NCBI GenBank assembly: GCA_016521575.1
Contig: JAEKDP010000002.1
Location: 286,098-350,097, forward strand
Direction: 5' to 3'
From: Rhodobacteraceae bacterium F11138
GTDB taxonomy: Bacteria; Pseudomonadota; Alphaproteobacteria; Rhodobacterales; Rhodobacteraceae
DNA: 64,000 nucleotides
This document shows, in pieces, positions 17,246-25,835 of the stretch. Every line of letters begins with the position of its first letter. The first letter of the stretch is position 1. The notes beneath the pieces are model-generated. The model did no database searches, had not been told where the DNA came from, and worked only from the letters and a program-made list of their open reading frames with translations. Position numbers and translations under genes: made by a program.

Positions 17246-18382
17246 GTGTCACGCTACGACAGATACGTCCTGTCGCAATACCTGGTATTGTTCGGCTTTT
17301 TCGCGCTGATTCTCGTGGCGGTGTTCTGGATCAACCGGGCGGTGGTGCTGTTTGACCGGCTGATCGGGGATGGCCAGTCCGCGATGGTGTTTCTGGAATT
17401 CACCGCGCTGACGCTGCCGAATCTGATCCGCATGGTCCTGCCCATGGCCGCCTTTGCCGCCGCGGTCTATGTCACCAACCGGCTGAACGGCGAAAGCGAA
17501 ATGACGGTGATGCAGGCCACCGGCTCCAGCCCGTGGCGGCTGGCGCGTCCGGCGCTGGCCTTCGGCATCATCACGGCGGCGATGATGGGCGTGCTGACCC
17601 ATGTGTTGCTGCCCGCATCCACCAGCCAGTTGGCGCTGCGCGAGGCCGAAGTCGCGCGAAATGTGACCGCGCGCCTGCTGACCGAAGGAAGTTTTCTGCA
17701 CCCCGCGCCCGGGGTGACCTTTTATATCCGCCAGATCGACCCGGACGGTACGCTGAACGACGTTTTCCTGTCCGATCGCCGCGATCCGGCGCAAACCGTG
17801 ACCTATACCGGCACCGAAGCCTTTCTGGTGCGCGACGGCGCGCAGGCCAATCTGATCATGGTCAAGGGTCTTGCGCAGCGGCTGCACACCGCCAGCCAGA
17901 CTCTTTCAACCACCGTCTTTGAAGATTTTTCCTACAATATCAGCGACCTGATCAAGGATCGCAACACCAGAAGCCGCAGCATCCGATCCATTCCGACACC
18001 CGAGTTGATGATGCACAGCGACCGGATCAGCCAGAACGAAAACTTCACCCCCGGACAACTGGCCGAAGAATTGCACCTGCGGTTTGCCCGTGCGCTGGTG
18101 TGCATCGCAGTCGCGCTGATCGGGTTTTCCACGTTGTTGCTGGGCGGATTTTCCCGTTTCGGAGTCTGGCGCCAGATTCTGCTGGCCTTCGTTCTGCTGA
18201 TCAGTCTCGAAGTTCTTCGCGGCATCACCTCGGAGCCTGTGCTGGAAAACCCCCGGCTGTGGCCCCTGATCTATCTTCCAACGGGCGTCGGCATCGCAAT
18301 CGCCATGGTCTTTCTGCAGACCGCAGGCCGTCCTCTGCGGTTCCGCCGGGGCCGTGCGGGAACAACCGGGGCGGCATCATGA
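17246..18382 (+). CDS. lptF: LPS export ABC transporter permease LptF
   Basis: A 378-residue YjgP/YjgQ-family permease. Three N-terminal membrane spans (YLVLFGFFALILVAVFW, then two near residues 55-120) are followed by a periplasmic jellyroll-like domain (about residues 135-265) and three C-terminal spans. It pairs with LptG and LptB (not in the window) to extract lipopolysaccharide from the inner membrane. GTG at 17246, preceded by GGGGGA, is chosen; ATG at 17222 would add eight residues. The stop overlaps lptG (ATGA), so translation is coupled. Confidence 0.9.
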   Translation: MSRYDRYVLSQYLVLFGFFALILVAVFWINRAVVLFDRLIGDGQSAMVFLEFTALTLPNLIRMVLPMAAFAAAVYVTNRLNGESEMTVMQATGSSPWRLARPALAFGIITAAMMGVLTHVLLPASTSQLALREAEVARNVTARLLTEGSFLHPAPGVTFYIRQIDPDGTLNDVFLSDRRDPAQTVTYTGTEAFLVRDGAQANLIMVKGLAQRLHTASQTLSTTVFEDFSYNISDLIKDRNTRSRSIRSIPTPELMMHSDRISQNENFTPGQLAEELHLRFARALVCIAVALIGFSTLLLGGFSRFGVWRQILLAFVLLISLEVLRGITSEPVLENPRLWPLIYLPTGVGIAIAMVFLQTAGRPLRFRRGRAGTTGAAS

Positions 18383-19482
18383 TTCTGGACCGGTATCTTG
18401 CCTGGCGGTTCCTGCAGAGCTTTCTGCTGATCGGCGCGGTTTTTCTGTCGCTGATCATGCTGATCGACCTGATCGAGCAGTTGCGCAAGTTCGAAGGCGT
18501 GGACGTCACGTTCGGGCAGCTGTTTCGTCTCATGCTGCTGAACGCGCCTGCCGCGGTGAACGAGATTCTGCCGCTGCTGATGATCCTGTCCACCATCGTG
18601 CTTTTTGTCGGGTTGGCCCGCAGCAGCGAACTGGTGGTGACGCGGGCGACAGGGCGCTCTGGTATTCGCGCCCTTCTGGGCCCGGTTCTGGTCGCGTTGA
18701 TCATCGGTGGTCTTGCGGTCAGCACACTGAACCCGATCGTGGCCGCCACATCGAACCGCTACCAGCAGGTCGCTGATACATATAGAACCGGCGGGCCTGC
18801 CGCCCTGTCGCTCAGCGGTGAAGGCTTGTGGCTGCGTCAGGGGGCGCCTCAGGGGCAATCGGTGATCCATGCCACCGGCTATGACGGGGTGGAGTCCGAA
18901 ATCAAGCTGCTGGACGTGAGCATCCTGACCTATGCCCCCAAAGGCGGTCCCGTCCGCCGCATTCAGGCAGAAAGCGCCGCGTTACAGGGAGATGAATGGG
19001 TCCTGACCCGCGCCAAGGTCTGGCCGCTGGTGGCCGGGCTGAACCCCGAAACCTCAGCCGAGCTTCACGAAACCCTGCGCGTCCCCACCACCCTGACCGA
19101 GGATCGGATCCGCGACAGTCTGGGGCGTCCTTCCGGGATTTCGGTTTATGATCTTCCCGACACCATACGCCAGCTCAAGCAGGCCGGGTTCTCGACCAAA
19201 CGCCATGAGGTCTGGCTGCAGATCGAACTGGCGCGGCCCGTGTTTCTGATGGCAATGGTGCTGGTGGGGGCGGCGTTCACCATGCGCCACACCCGGTTCG
19301 GCGGCACCGGAATTGCGGTTTTGACGGCAGTTTTGTTGGGGTTCGGCTTGTATTTCATCCGCAATTTCGCGCAAATTCTCGGCGAGAACGGACAACTGCC
19401 GGTCGTCTTTGCAGCCTGGGCCCCGCCGGTGGCGTCCGTCCTGCTGACCGTCGGCCTGTTGCTGCATGCGGAGGACGGATGA
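18379..19482 (+). CDS. lptG: LPS export ABC transporter permease LptG
   Basis: A 367-residue partner of LptF with the same plan: three membrane spans, a periplasmic beta domain (about residues 130-255) and three C-terminal spans. The opening ILDRYLAWRFLQSFLLIGAV and the family's LPLLMILSTIVLFVGLARSSEL motif are present. The start is ATG 18379, which overlaps the lptF stop. Its own stop overlaps the lptD start at 19479, so inner- and outer-membrane parts of the LPS bridge are encoded in one coupled operon. Confidence 0.9.
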   Translation: MILDRYLAWRFLQSFLLIGAVFLSLIMLIDLIEQLRKFEGVDVTFGQLFRLMLLNAPAAVNEILPLLMILSTIVLFVGLARSSELVVTRATGRSGIRALLGPVLVALIIGGLAVSTLNPIVAATSNRYQQVADTYRTGGPAALSLSGEGLWLRQGAPQGQSVIHATGYDGVESEIKLLDVSILTYAPKGGPVRRIQAESAALQGDEWVLTRAKVWPLVAGLNPETSAELHETLRVPTTLTEDRIRDSLGRPSGISVYDLPDTIRQLKQAGFSTKRHEVWLQIELARPVFLMAMVLVGAAFTMRHTRFGGTGIAVLTAVLLGFGLYFIRNFAQILGENGQLPVVFAAWAPPVASVLLTVGLLLHAEDG

Positions 19483-21629
19483 CCCGGATGGGGCGCATAT
19501 CCATTGGCCTGGTGCTGTCGCTGGCAATCTGGCCGGCGGATCCGGCGCGTTCGCAGGATCAGCCTGCGGCCGAGTCGACGGCAACGCCCGCAATGCTGGT
19601 TGCGGACAGCGTTTTCATCACCCCCGACCGCCAGTTGATCGCCGAAGGGAATGTCGAAGCCCTGCAGGATGGCGTCCGGATGCGGGCGCAGCGGATCACC
19701 TATGACCGCGAGACCGGCACCCTGTCCATCGAAGGCCCGATCCGGATCGAACAGGGCGAAGACATCACCATCCTGGCCAATGCCGCCGAAATGGATGCGG
19801 GTCTGCAGAACGGTCTGCTCAGCGGTGCGCGCATGGTTCTGGATCAGCAATTGCAGATGGCGGCCCTGCAGATGTCCCGGGTCAGCGGGCGCTATACCCA
19901 GCTTTACAAGACGTCGGTGACCGCCTGCCATGTATGCGAAGACGGCAGCCCGCCCCTGTGGCAGATCCGTGCGCGTCGCATCATCCATGACCAGGAAGAG
20001 CGTCAGCTTTATCTGGAAGACGCCCAGTTCCGGGTGCTGGACATGCCGATCATGTATCTGCCGCGCTTTCGTCTGCCCGATCCGACGCTCGAGCGGGGGC
20101 GCGGGTTCCTGGTGCCGTCGGTGCGCACGACGACGCAATTGGGCACAGGATTCCGCGTGCCCTATTTCATCCCCCTGGGCGACGACAAGGATCTGACCCT
20201 GGCCCCCTATATCTCGCCGCAGACCCGTACCCTGGATTTTCGGTATCGCCAGGCGTTCCGGAACGGGGATGTGTCCTTTGAAGGGGCCTATACCCGCGAT
20301 GACCTGAAGCCCGAAACATGGCGCGGCTATCTGTTCGGCTTCGGGCAATTCACCCTGCCGGGCGCCTTCAATCTCAGGTTCGATCTGGAGGCGGTATCGG
20401 ACAAATCCTATGTATCGGACTATGGGCTGCCCGATACCGACCGCCTGCGCAGCGAGATCGCGCTGGACCGGGTGCGGCGTGACAGCGCCTTTCAGGCGGA
20501 CATCATCCACTTCCGGTCCCTGCGCGATGATGATCTGGATTCCGCGCAGCCGCTGTTGATTGGCGACATATTCTATGAGCGGCGGCTGTTCCCCACCGCG
20601 GTTGGCGGCGAGCTGCGTCTGAACTTCGAAGGCCACGGACACGAACGTTACTCAAGTGCAGACAAGATCGGGCGCGACCTGCTGCGTCTGACAGCGGATG
20701 TGGATTGGCACCGCACCTGGGTGTCCAGCGGTGGCTTGCGCACGGACTGGCGCATGGGGGTATCTTCGGATTTCTTCAAGATCTACCAGGACAGCGACTA
20801 TCCGGACGATATCCACCGTCATACGCCGCGTGCCGCGTTGACACTCAGCTATCCGATGCAGAAAACCCTGGGCAACGGCGTCACCCATTACCTGGAACCC
20901 GTCCTGCAGCTGGGCTGGACCGACGTACATGGCGCGCAACCCCCCAATGACGAAAGCACCTATGTCGAGTTCGATCAGGGCAATCTCGTTTCGCTGTCCC
21001 GTTTCCCGGCACCGGACCGGCGCGAGGACGGGGCGACGCTGGTCTATGGGGTGAACTGGTCGCGCTACTCGGTGACGGGTTGGGAAGCCTGGGCAACCAT
21101 CGGCCAGGTCTTCCGCAAGACGGCGAACAGCTCGTTCACCGACTCATCCGGGCTGTCGGGCACCTCATCGGCCATTCTGGTCGCCGGACAGATCAAGACC
21201 GACTATGGCCTGTCCCTGACCGGACGCAGCCTGATCGACGGATCCCTCAGCCTGTCCAAGGCCGAATTTCGCGGCACCTGGAACAGCGACCGTCTCAATC
21301 TGGCCGGCACCTATCTGTGGCTGGGCACCGATCCCGTGGAGGGCCGCAACCAGCCCCTGTCCGAGTTGTGGTTTGATGGCGATTACCGGATCAACCAAAG
21401 CTGGACCGCCGGTGCGGATCTGCGCTATGACATAGCGGATGCGCGCGCGACCCGGGCCGGGGTCGGCGTGATCTATCGCAACGAATGTGTCACGGTCGAT
21501 GTTTCGCTTCGGCGGAATTATACATCATCTTCAAGTGTTGAGCCTTCGACCGATTTCGGCTTTACCATCGCGCTGAACGGTTTTGCCGTCGAAGGCGGAA
21601 CAGAAAAATACAGGCGAGCGTGCAGTTGA
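19479..21629 (+). CDS. lptD: LPS assembly outer-membrane protein LptD
   Basis: A 716-residue outer-membrane beta-barrel. It has a signal peptide (about residues 1-26, cleavage near ARSQD), an N-terminal OstA/LptA-like jellyroll (LVADSVFITPDRQLIAEGNV) and a C-terminal barrel from about residue 200. Cysteines occur as TACHVCEDG near residues 146-153 and two near the C-terminus (NECVTV and RRACS), matching the disulphide pattern that links the two domains in LptD. It inserts LPS into the outer leaflet with LptE. SurA, which folds it in other bacteria, is encoded next. Confidence 0.92.
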   Translation: MTRMGRISIGLVLSLAIWPADPARSQDQPAAESTATPAMLVADSVFITPDRQLIAEGNVEALQDGVRMRAQRITYDRETGTLSIEGPIRIEQGEDITILANAAEMDAGLQNGLLSGARMVLDQQLQMAALQMSRVSGRYTQLYKTSVTACHVCEDGSPPLWQIRARRIIHDQEERQLYLEDAQFRVLDMPIMYLPRFRLPDPTLERGRGFLVPSVRTTTQLGTGFRVPYFIPLGDDKDLTLAPYISPQTRTLDFRYRQAFRNGDVSFEGAYTRDDLKPETWRGYLFGFGQFTLPGAFNLRFDLEAVSDKSYVSDYGLPDTDRLRSEIALDRVRRDSAFQADIIHFRSLRDDDLDSAQPLLIGDIFYERRLFPTAVGGELRLNFEGHGHERYSSADKIGRDLLRLTADVDWHRTWVSSGGLRTDWRMGVSSDFFKIYQDSDYPDDIHRHTPRAALTLSYPMQKTLGNGVTHYLEPVLQLGWTDVHGAQPPNDESTYVEFDQGNLVSLSRFPAPDRREDGATLVYGVNWSRYSVTGWEAWATIGQVFRKTANSSFTDSSGLSGTSSAILVAGQIKTDYGLSLTGRSLIDGSLSLSKAEFRGTWNSDRLNLAGTYLWLGTDPVEGRNQPLSELWFDGDYRINQSWTAGADLRYDIADARATRAGVGVIYRNECVTVDVSLRRNYTSSSSVEPSTDFGFTIALNGFAVEGGTEKYRRACS

Positions 21630-21634
21630 CCCCA

Positions 21635-22867
21635 ATGCCCAGAATACGATCCATCTCATCCGCCCTGCGCAGTGCCGCAGTTGCCATCGCGCTGGCCCCC
21701 ATGGCGACCGCCGCGCTTGCCCAGGGCCTGTTTTCACCGGCCATCACCGTCAATGACCAGATCATCACACGGTACGAACTGGAACAACGGGCGCGTTTGC
21801 TGCAAATGCTGCGTGCACCGGGCAATCCCGAAACGCTGGCACGGGATGATCTGATCGAGGACCGTCTCAAGATGCAGGCGGTCAAGGACGCGGAAATGAC
21901 CGTCACGCCCGAGGAAATCGATGCCGGGCTGGACGAACTGGCCGAGCGGACCGAGCTGTCGACCGAAGAATTCGTCGCCGCCCTTGAACAAGGCGGAGTC
22001 TCGATCCAGACGCTGCGCGACTTTGCCAAGGTCAACGTTGCCTGGCGCGATCTGGTCCGCGCCCGTTTCCTGTCTCAATCCCGTCCGACGGATGCCGAAA
22101 TCGACCGCGCCATGGGCTCGGGTGGCGTCGGCAGCGGCGTGCGCGTCCTGTTGTCGGAAATCATCATTCCGGTCACCCCCCAGACCGTCGATCAGGTGGA
22201 TGAACTGGCGCAGCAGATTGCACAGATCAAAAGCTATGATTCATTTTCGCAGGCGGCCACGCAATATTCGGCCGCCCAGACCCGGGAAAATGGCGGGCGC
22301 ATGAACTGGCTGGATCTGACGACGCTGCCGCCCGGCTTGCGGCCCCTGATCCTGGAACTGACGCCGGGCGAAGTCACCGACCCCATCGCCCTGCCCGACG
22401 CCGTCGCCCTGTTCCAGATGCGCGGGGTGCAGGAAAGCAATGTCGCACCCCCGAAATATTCCGCCATCGACTACGCGGCCTATTATATCCCCGGCGGTCG
22501 CAGCCCCGAAGCCCTGGCAACAGCCACCCGGATCGCGCAGGACATCGACACCTGCGATGACCTGTACGGTTTGAACAAGGGACAATCGCCAGAGCGGCTG
22601 GAACGGTTCAGCCAGAAGCCCGGCGAGATCCCGCGCGACTTCGCCACCGAACTGGCCAAGCTGGACGATCACGAAATCTCAACCGCCCTGACCCGGTCCG
22701 GCGGGCAGACGCTGGTGTTTCTCATGCTGTGTGGCCGGACCGCCGAATTGAACCAGGATGCGTCGCGCGAGGACGTGGCCAACGCCCTGGTCGGACAGCG
22801 TCTGACGGCGTTTGCTCAAAGCTATCTGGACCAGCTGCAGGCTGACGCGGTGATCATCGAGAAATGA
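21635..22867 (+). CDS. surA: Periplasmic peptidylprolyl isomerase/chaperone, SurA type
   Basis: A 410-residue secreted protein with an N-terminal signal peptide (SALRSAAVAIALAPMATAALA). A SurA N-domain is followed by one recognisable parvulin PpiC domain (about residues 165-275, with LLSEIIIPVT and GEVTDPIALPDAVALFQM). E. coli SurA has two parvulin domains; here only one is clear. It should assist folding of outer-membrane proteins such as LptD. ATG at 21635 is used; a GTG at 21620 that overlaps the lptD stop would add five residues and is equally possible. Confidence 0.85.
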   Translation: MPRIRSISSALRSAAVAIALAPMATAALAQGLFSPAITVNDQIITRYELEQRARLLQMLRAPGNPETLARDDLIEDRLKMQAVKDAEMTVTPEEIDAGLDELAERTELSTEEFVAALEQGGVSIQTLRDFAKVNVAWRDLVRARFLSQSRPTDAEIDRAMGSGGVGSGVRVLLSEIIIPVTPQTVDQVDELAQQIAQIKSYDSFSQAATQYSAAQTRENGGRMNWLDLTTLPPGLRPLILELTPGEVTDPIALPDAVALFQMRGVQESNVAPPKYSAIDYAAYYIPGGRSPEALATATRIAQDIDTCDDLYGLNKGQSPERLERFSQKPGEIPRDFATELAKLDDHEISTALTRSGGQTLVFLMLCGRTAELNQDASREDVANALVGQRLTAFAQSYLDQLQADAVIIEK

Positions 22868-23829
22868 CCGCGCCGATTGCCCTGACCTGCGGCGATCCTG
22901 CGGGTGTCGGCCCGGAACTGGCCGCAAAGGCCTGGCAGGCCCTGCGGCAGGACTGTCCCTTTCTCTGGATCGGGGACCCTCGGCATCTGCCGCACGGTAT
23001 CCCCACCGTCATGGTGCAGACCCCTGCGCAGGCTATGACCGCCTGCGCCACGGGATTGCCGGTGTTGGCGCACCGTTTTGCCGCCGAGGCGACACCGGGC
23101 GCGCCCACCCCGTCCAACGCGCAAGGGGTGGTCGATGTGATCGAACGGGCCGTGACGTTGGTGCAATCCGGACAGGCCGGTGCCATCTGCACGGCACCGA
23201 TCAACAAGAAGGTGCTGATCGACGGGGCCGGGTTTGCCTATCCCGGTCATACCGAGTTTCTGGCCGCCTTGGCCGGGCGCGCACGGGTGGTGATGATGCT
23301 GGCCAGCGATCAGCTGCGGGTGGTGCCCGCGACGATCCATGTCGCGCTGTCCGAGGTGCCGCATGTGCTGACGCCGGATCTGCTGCGCGAAACCATTGCC
23401 ATCACGGTCCGTGGCCTGCGTGAACAATTCGGCATCGCACATCCCCGCATCGCCGTGGCCGGGCTCAACCCTCATGCGGGCGAAGGCGGCGCGATGGGCC
23501 GCGAAGAAATCGACTGGATCGCGCCGCTGCTGCAGGACATGCGTGACGACACCTATTCGCTCAGCGGTCCCCATTCGGCGGATACATTGTTTCACGCCGC
23601 CGCGCGCCGCCGCTATGATGCGGCGATCGCCATGTATCACGACCAGGCGCTGATCCCGATCAAGACGCTGGATTTCGACCGTGGCGTCAACGTCACGCTG
23701 GGGCTGCCTTTCGTGCGGAGCTCACCGGACCACGGCACGGCCTTTGATATCGCGGGTCAGGGCAATGCCAACCCGACCAGCCTGATCGAGGCCCTGAAAC
23801 TGGCGCAGCGCATGACGCGCCCCGACTGA
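22864..23829 (+). CDS. pdxA: 4-hydroxythreonine-4-phosphate dehydrogenase
   Basis: A 321-residue PdxA enzyme of the DXP-dependent vitamin B6 pathway. It oxidises and decarboxylates 4-phosphohydroxy-threonine with NAD. The opening ALTCGDPAGVGPEL, the Lys/Thr region AICTAPINKKVL, and the three metal-binding histidines (FAYPGHTEFLA, GLNPHAGEGGAMG and AMYHDQALIPIK) are intact. It overlaps surA by four bases. In many proteobacteria rsmA/ksgA follows directly; here it does not. Confidence 0.93.
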   Translation: MTAPIALTCGDPAGVGPELAAKAWQALRQDCPFLWIGDPRHLPHGIPTVMVQTPAQAMTACATGLPVLAHRFAAEATPGAPTPSNAQGVVDVIERAVTLVQSGQAGAICTAPINKKVLIDGAGFAYPGHTEFLAALAGRARVVMMLASDQLRVVPATIHVALSEVPHVLTPDLLRETIAITVRGLREQFGIAHPRIAVAGLNPHAGEGGAMGREEIDWIAPLLQDMRDDTYSLSGPHSADTLFHAAARRRYDAAIAMYHDQALIPIKTLDFDRGVNVTLGLPFVRSSPDHGTAFDIAGQGNANPTSLIEALKLAQRMTRPD

Positions 23830-23870
23830 TCCTTTGACGCAGCAGATTTCCACACCGGAGGCGAACTCTC

Positions 23871-24983
23871 TTGTCTGAAACAAGCCCCGACAGCCCCGTG
23901 ATCGAACACCGCTTCCCGTGCGAACAATGCGGGGCGGATTACCGGTATGACCCTGCTCTTGGCGTGCTGGTCTGCGACCATTGTGGGGACCGCCAACAGG
24001 TCGCATCCGGTCCCTGGGGGCGCGCCACGCTGAACGAACTGGATCTGGATACGGCACTGGCCCAGGATCTTCCCGAATCCGATATCGAGGAAACCCGTAT
24101 CCTCAAGTGTCCGAACTGTGCCGCGCAGGTCGAATTCGACCCCGACACCCACGCCGCCGAATGCCCGTTCTGCGCCACACCGGTGGTCACCGATACCGGA
24201 ACCAGCAGGCATATCAAGCCGCGCGGAGTGCTGCCCTTTGCGCTGGACGAACGCACGGCGCATGACGCCATGAATACCTGGCTTGGCCGCTTGTGGTTCG
24301 CACCCGGCGGATTGCAGGAATATGCCCGCAAAGGTCGCAGAATGCAGGGCATCTATGTCCCATACTGGACGTTTGATGCCCACACCCGCACGCGATATCG
24401 CGGTCAGCGCGGTACGATCTATTATACCACCCGCACGGTCACCCGGAATGGAAAACGGGTACAGCAAAAAGTCGCCAAGGTGCGCTGGACCCCGGCATCC
24501 GGACAGGTCGCGCGCTTTTTCGACGACGTGCTGGTCCTTGCCTCGCGCAGCCTGCCCAAATCATATACCGACGCGCTGCAACCCTGGGATCTGTCTGCGC
24601 TGGCCCCCTATCAGCCGCAATTCCTGGCCGGGTTCCGCGCCGAAGCCTATACGGTGGAATTGCCCGACGGCTATGACGAAGCGCGTCAGATCATGGCCCG
24701 CACAATCGAGCGCGACGTGCGGTTCGACATCGGCGGCGATCAGCAGCGCATCCAGGCCATGGACACCGATGTGCGCGACGTCACCTTCAAGCATGTGCTG
24801 CTGCCTGTCTGGCTGGCCGCCTATAAATATCGCGGCCAGACCTATCGTTTCGTCGTCAACGGCCAGACCGGCCGGGTTCAGGGTGAACGCCCCTACTCGG
24901 CGATGAAGATTGCGATCGCGGTGGTTTTCGGTCTGCTGGTGGCGGCGGGCGTGGGCTATGTTCTGGCCACCGGCCAGCAATGA
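23871..24983 (+). CDS. Zinc-ribbon protein with C-terminal membrane anchor (often mislabelled PriA-like)
   Basis: A 370-residue protein of unknown function. Two zinc-ribbon pairs are visible: CEQCGADY with CDHCGDRQ (about residues 16-40) and CPNCAAQV with CPFCATPV (about residues 80-105). A long middle region follows with the motifs GIYVPYWTFDAHTRTRY and LPVWLAAYKYRGQTYRF. The C-terminus is a single hydrophobic helix (IAIAVVFGLLVAAGVGYVL). Relatives are sometimes annotated as 'primosomal protein N''' but there is no helicase motif here. The start is TTG at 23871, preceded by GGAGG. Function unknown; a membrane-tethered, ribbon-containing adaptor is a guess. Confidence 0.7.
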   Translation: MSETSPDSPVIEHRFPCEQCGADYRYDPALGVLVCDHCGDRQQVASGPWGRATLNELDLDTALAQDLPESDIEETRILKCPNCAAQVEFDPDTHAAECPFCATPVVTDTGTSRHIKPRGVLPFALDERTAHDAMNTWLGRLWFAPGGLQEYARKGRRMQGIYVPYWTFDAHTRTRYRGQRGTIYYTTRTVTRNGKRVQQKVAKVRWTPASGQVARFFDDVLVLASRSLPKSYTDALQPWDLSALAPYQPQFLAGFRAEAYTVELPDGYDEARQIMARTIERDVRFDIGGDQQRIQAMDTDVRDVTFKHVLLPVWLAAYKYRGQTYRFVVNGQTGRVQGERPYSAMKIAIAVVFGLLVAAGVGYVLATGQQ

Positions 24984-25042
24984 GATACCATGCGCCCCCG
25001 ACCGCGCACATTTGCCGCCGAAACGACATATGGAGACAACGC

Positions 25043-25171
25043 ATGTCATTGCCCGACCGCACGCCTGACGCCCCGATGAGCCAACGCCAGTCGCGGCACC
25101 CATGGTCATGCGCTCAGGGCCCGCGCACAAACGATCCGGCAACCCGCCTGCATATTCGGAAACAGCACTGA
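25043..25171 (+). CDS. Possible small leader protein overlapping dtd
   Basis: A 42-codon frame starts at ATG 25043 after a good GGAGA ribosome-binding site (nine bases upstream) and ends at TGA 25169-25171, which overlaps the dtd ATG as TGATG. The peptide ([15 protein letters not shown]... ending LHIRKQH) has no recognised domain. The signal-plus-overlap arrangement favours a real, translationally coupled small gene, but the composition is not convincing. Confidence 0.3.
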   Translation: MSLPDRTPDAPMSQRQSRHPWSCAQGPRTNDPATRLHIRKQH

Positions 25172-25608
25172 TGCGCGCCCTGATCCAGCGCGTGAGCCGT
25201 GCCAGCGTGACCGTCGACAACGCGGTCGTGGGCCAAACCGGCCCCGGCCTGTTGATCCTGATCTGCGCCATGCAGGGCGACACCGAGGCCGATGTGCGAA
25301 AACTGGCTGCAAAGATCCCGAAGCTGCGGATCTTCCGCGATGAGGGCGGCAAGATGAATCAGTCGCTGATCGACACGGGCGGCGCTGCGCTGGTTGTCAG
25401 CCAGTTTACCCTGGCGGCCGACACCTCACGCGGCAACCGTCCCGGTTTTTCCAGCGCCGCCGCCCCTGACGAAGGCGAAAGCCTGTACCGCATGTTCGCC
25501 GATGAACTGGCAGCACAGGGCATCCCGGTCGAAACCGGGCAATTCGGGGCCGACATGGCGGTCGAGCTGGTCAATGACGGCCCGGTCACGATCTGGATGG
25601 AAAGCTGA
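25171..25608 (+). CDS. dtd: D-aminoacyl-tRNA deacylase
   Basis: A 145-residue DTD enzyme, which recycles D-aminoacyl-tRNAs by hydrolysing the ester bond. The N-terminus [17 protein letters not shown], the SQFTLAAD motif near residue 78 and the C-terminal [11 protein letters not shown] (the cross-subunit GP motif region) are all canonical. ATG 25171 is well supported by family length. It follows the zinc-ribbon gene and precedes a peptide ABC operon in the same orientation, but 227 bases separate it from the latter. Confidence 0.95.
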   Translation: MRALIQRVSRASVTVDNAVVGQTGPGLLILICAMQGDTEADVRKLAAKIPKLRIFRDEGGKMNQSLIDTGGAALVVSQFTLAADTSRGNRPGFSSAAAPDEGESLYRMFADELAAQGIPVETGQFGADMAVELVNDGPVTIWMES

Positions 25609-25702
25609 CCCTGCGTCAGCGGATGGGCGGACCGCGCGCCACCACACAACGCGACCCGACACGGCGTTGAAACAACCTTGACGGTACATACACCGCGCAA
25701 CC

Positions 25703-25737
25703 CGGTCCGGATAAGCGGTCACACCGGCACCGGACCG
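25703..25737. other. Hairpin between dtd and the second peptide transporter operon
   Basis: Eight-base arms CGGTCCGG (25703-25710) and CCGGACCG (25730-25737) can pair around a 19-base loop. There is no T-run, so it may be a Rho-independent-like stem for dtd or a leader structure of the transporter mRNA. Confidence 0.3.
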
Positions 25738-25835
25738 CATTCACCCTTGCAGGCAAGCGTGAAATGCGCAACCCTTAGGACATCAAGCAACAATTTGCGC
25801 AACAAGCGCCCAGACCATCTATGGGGAGTTTCCAG

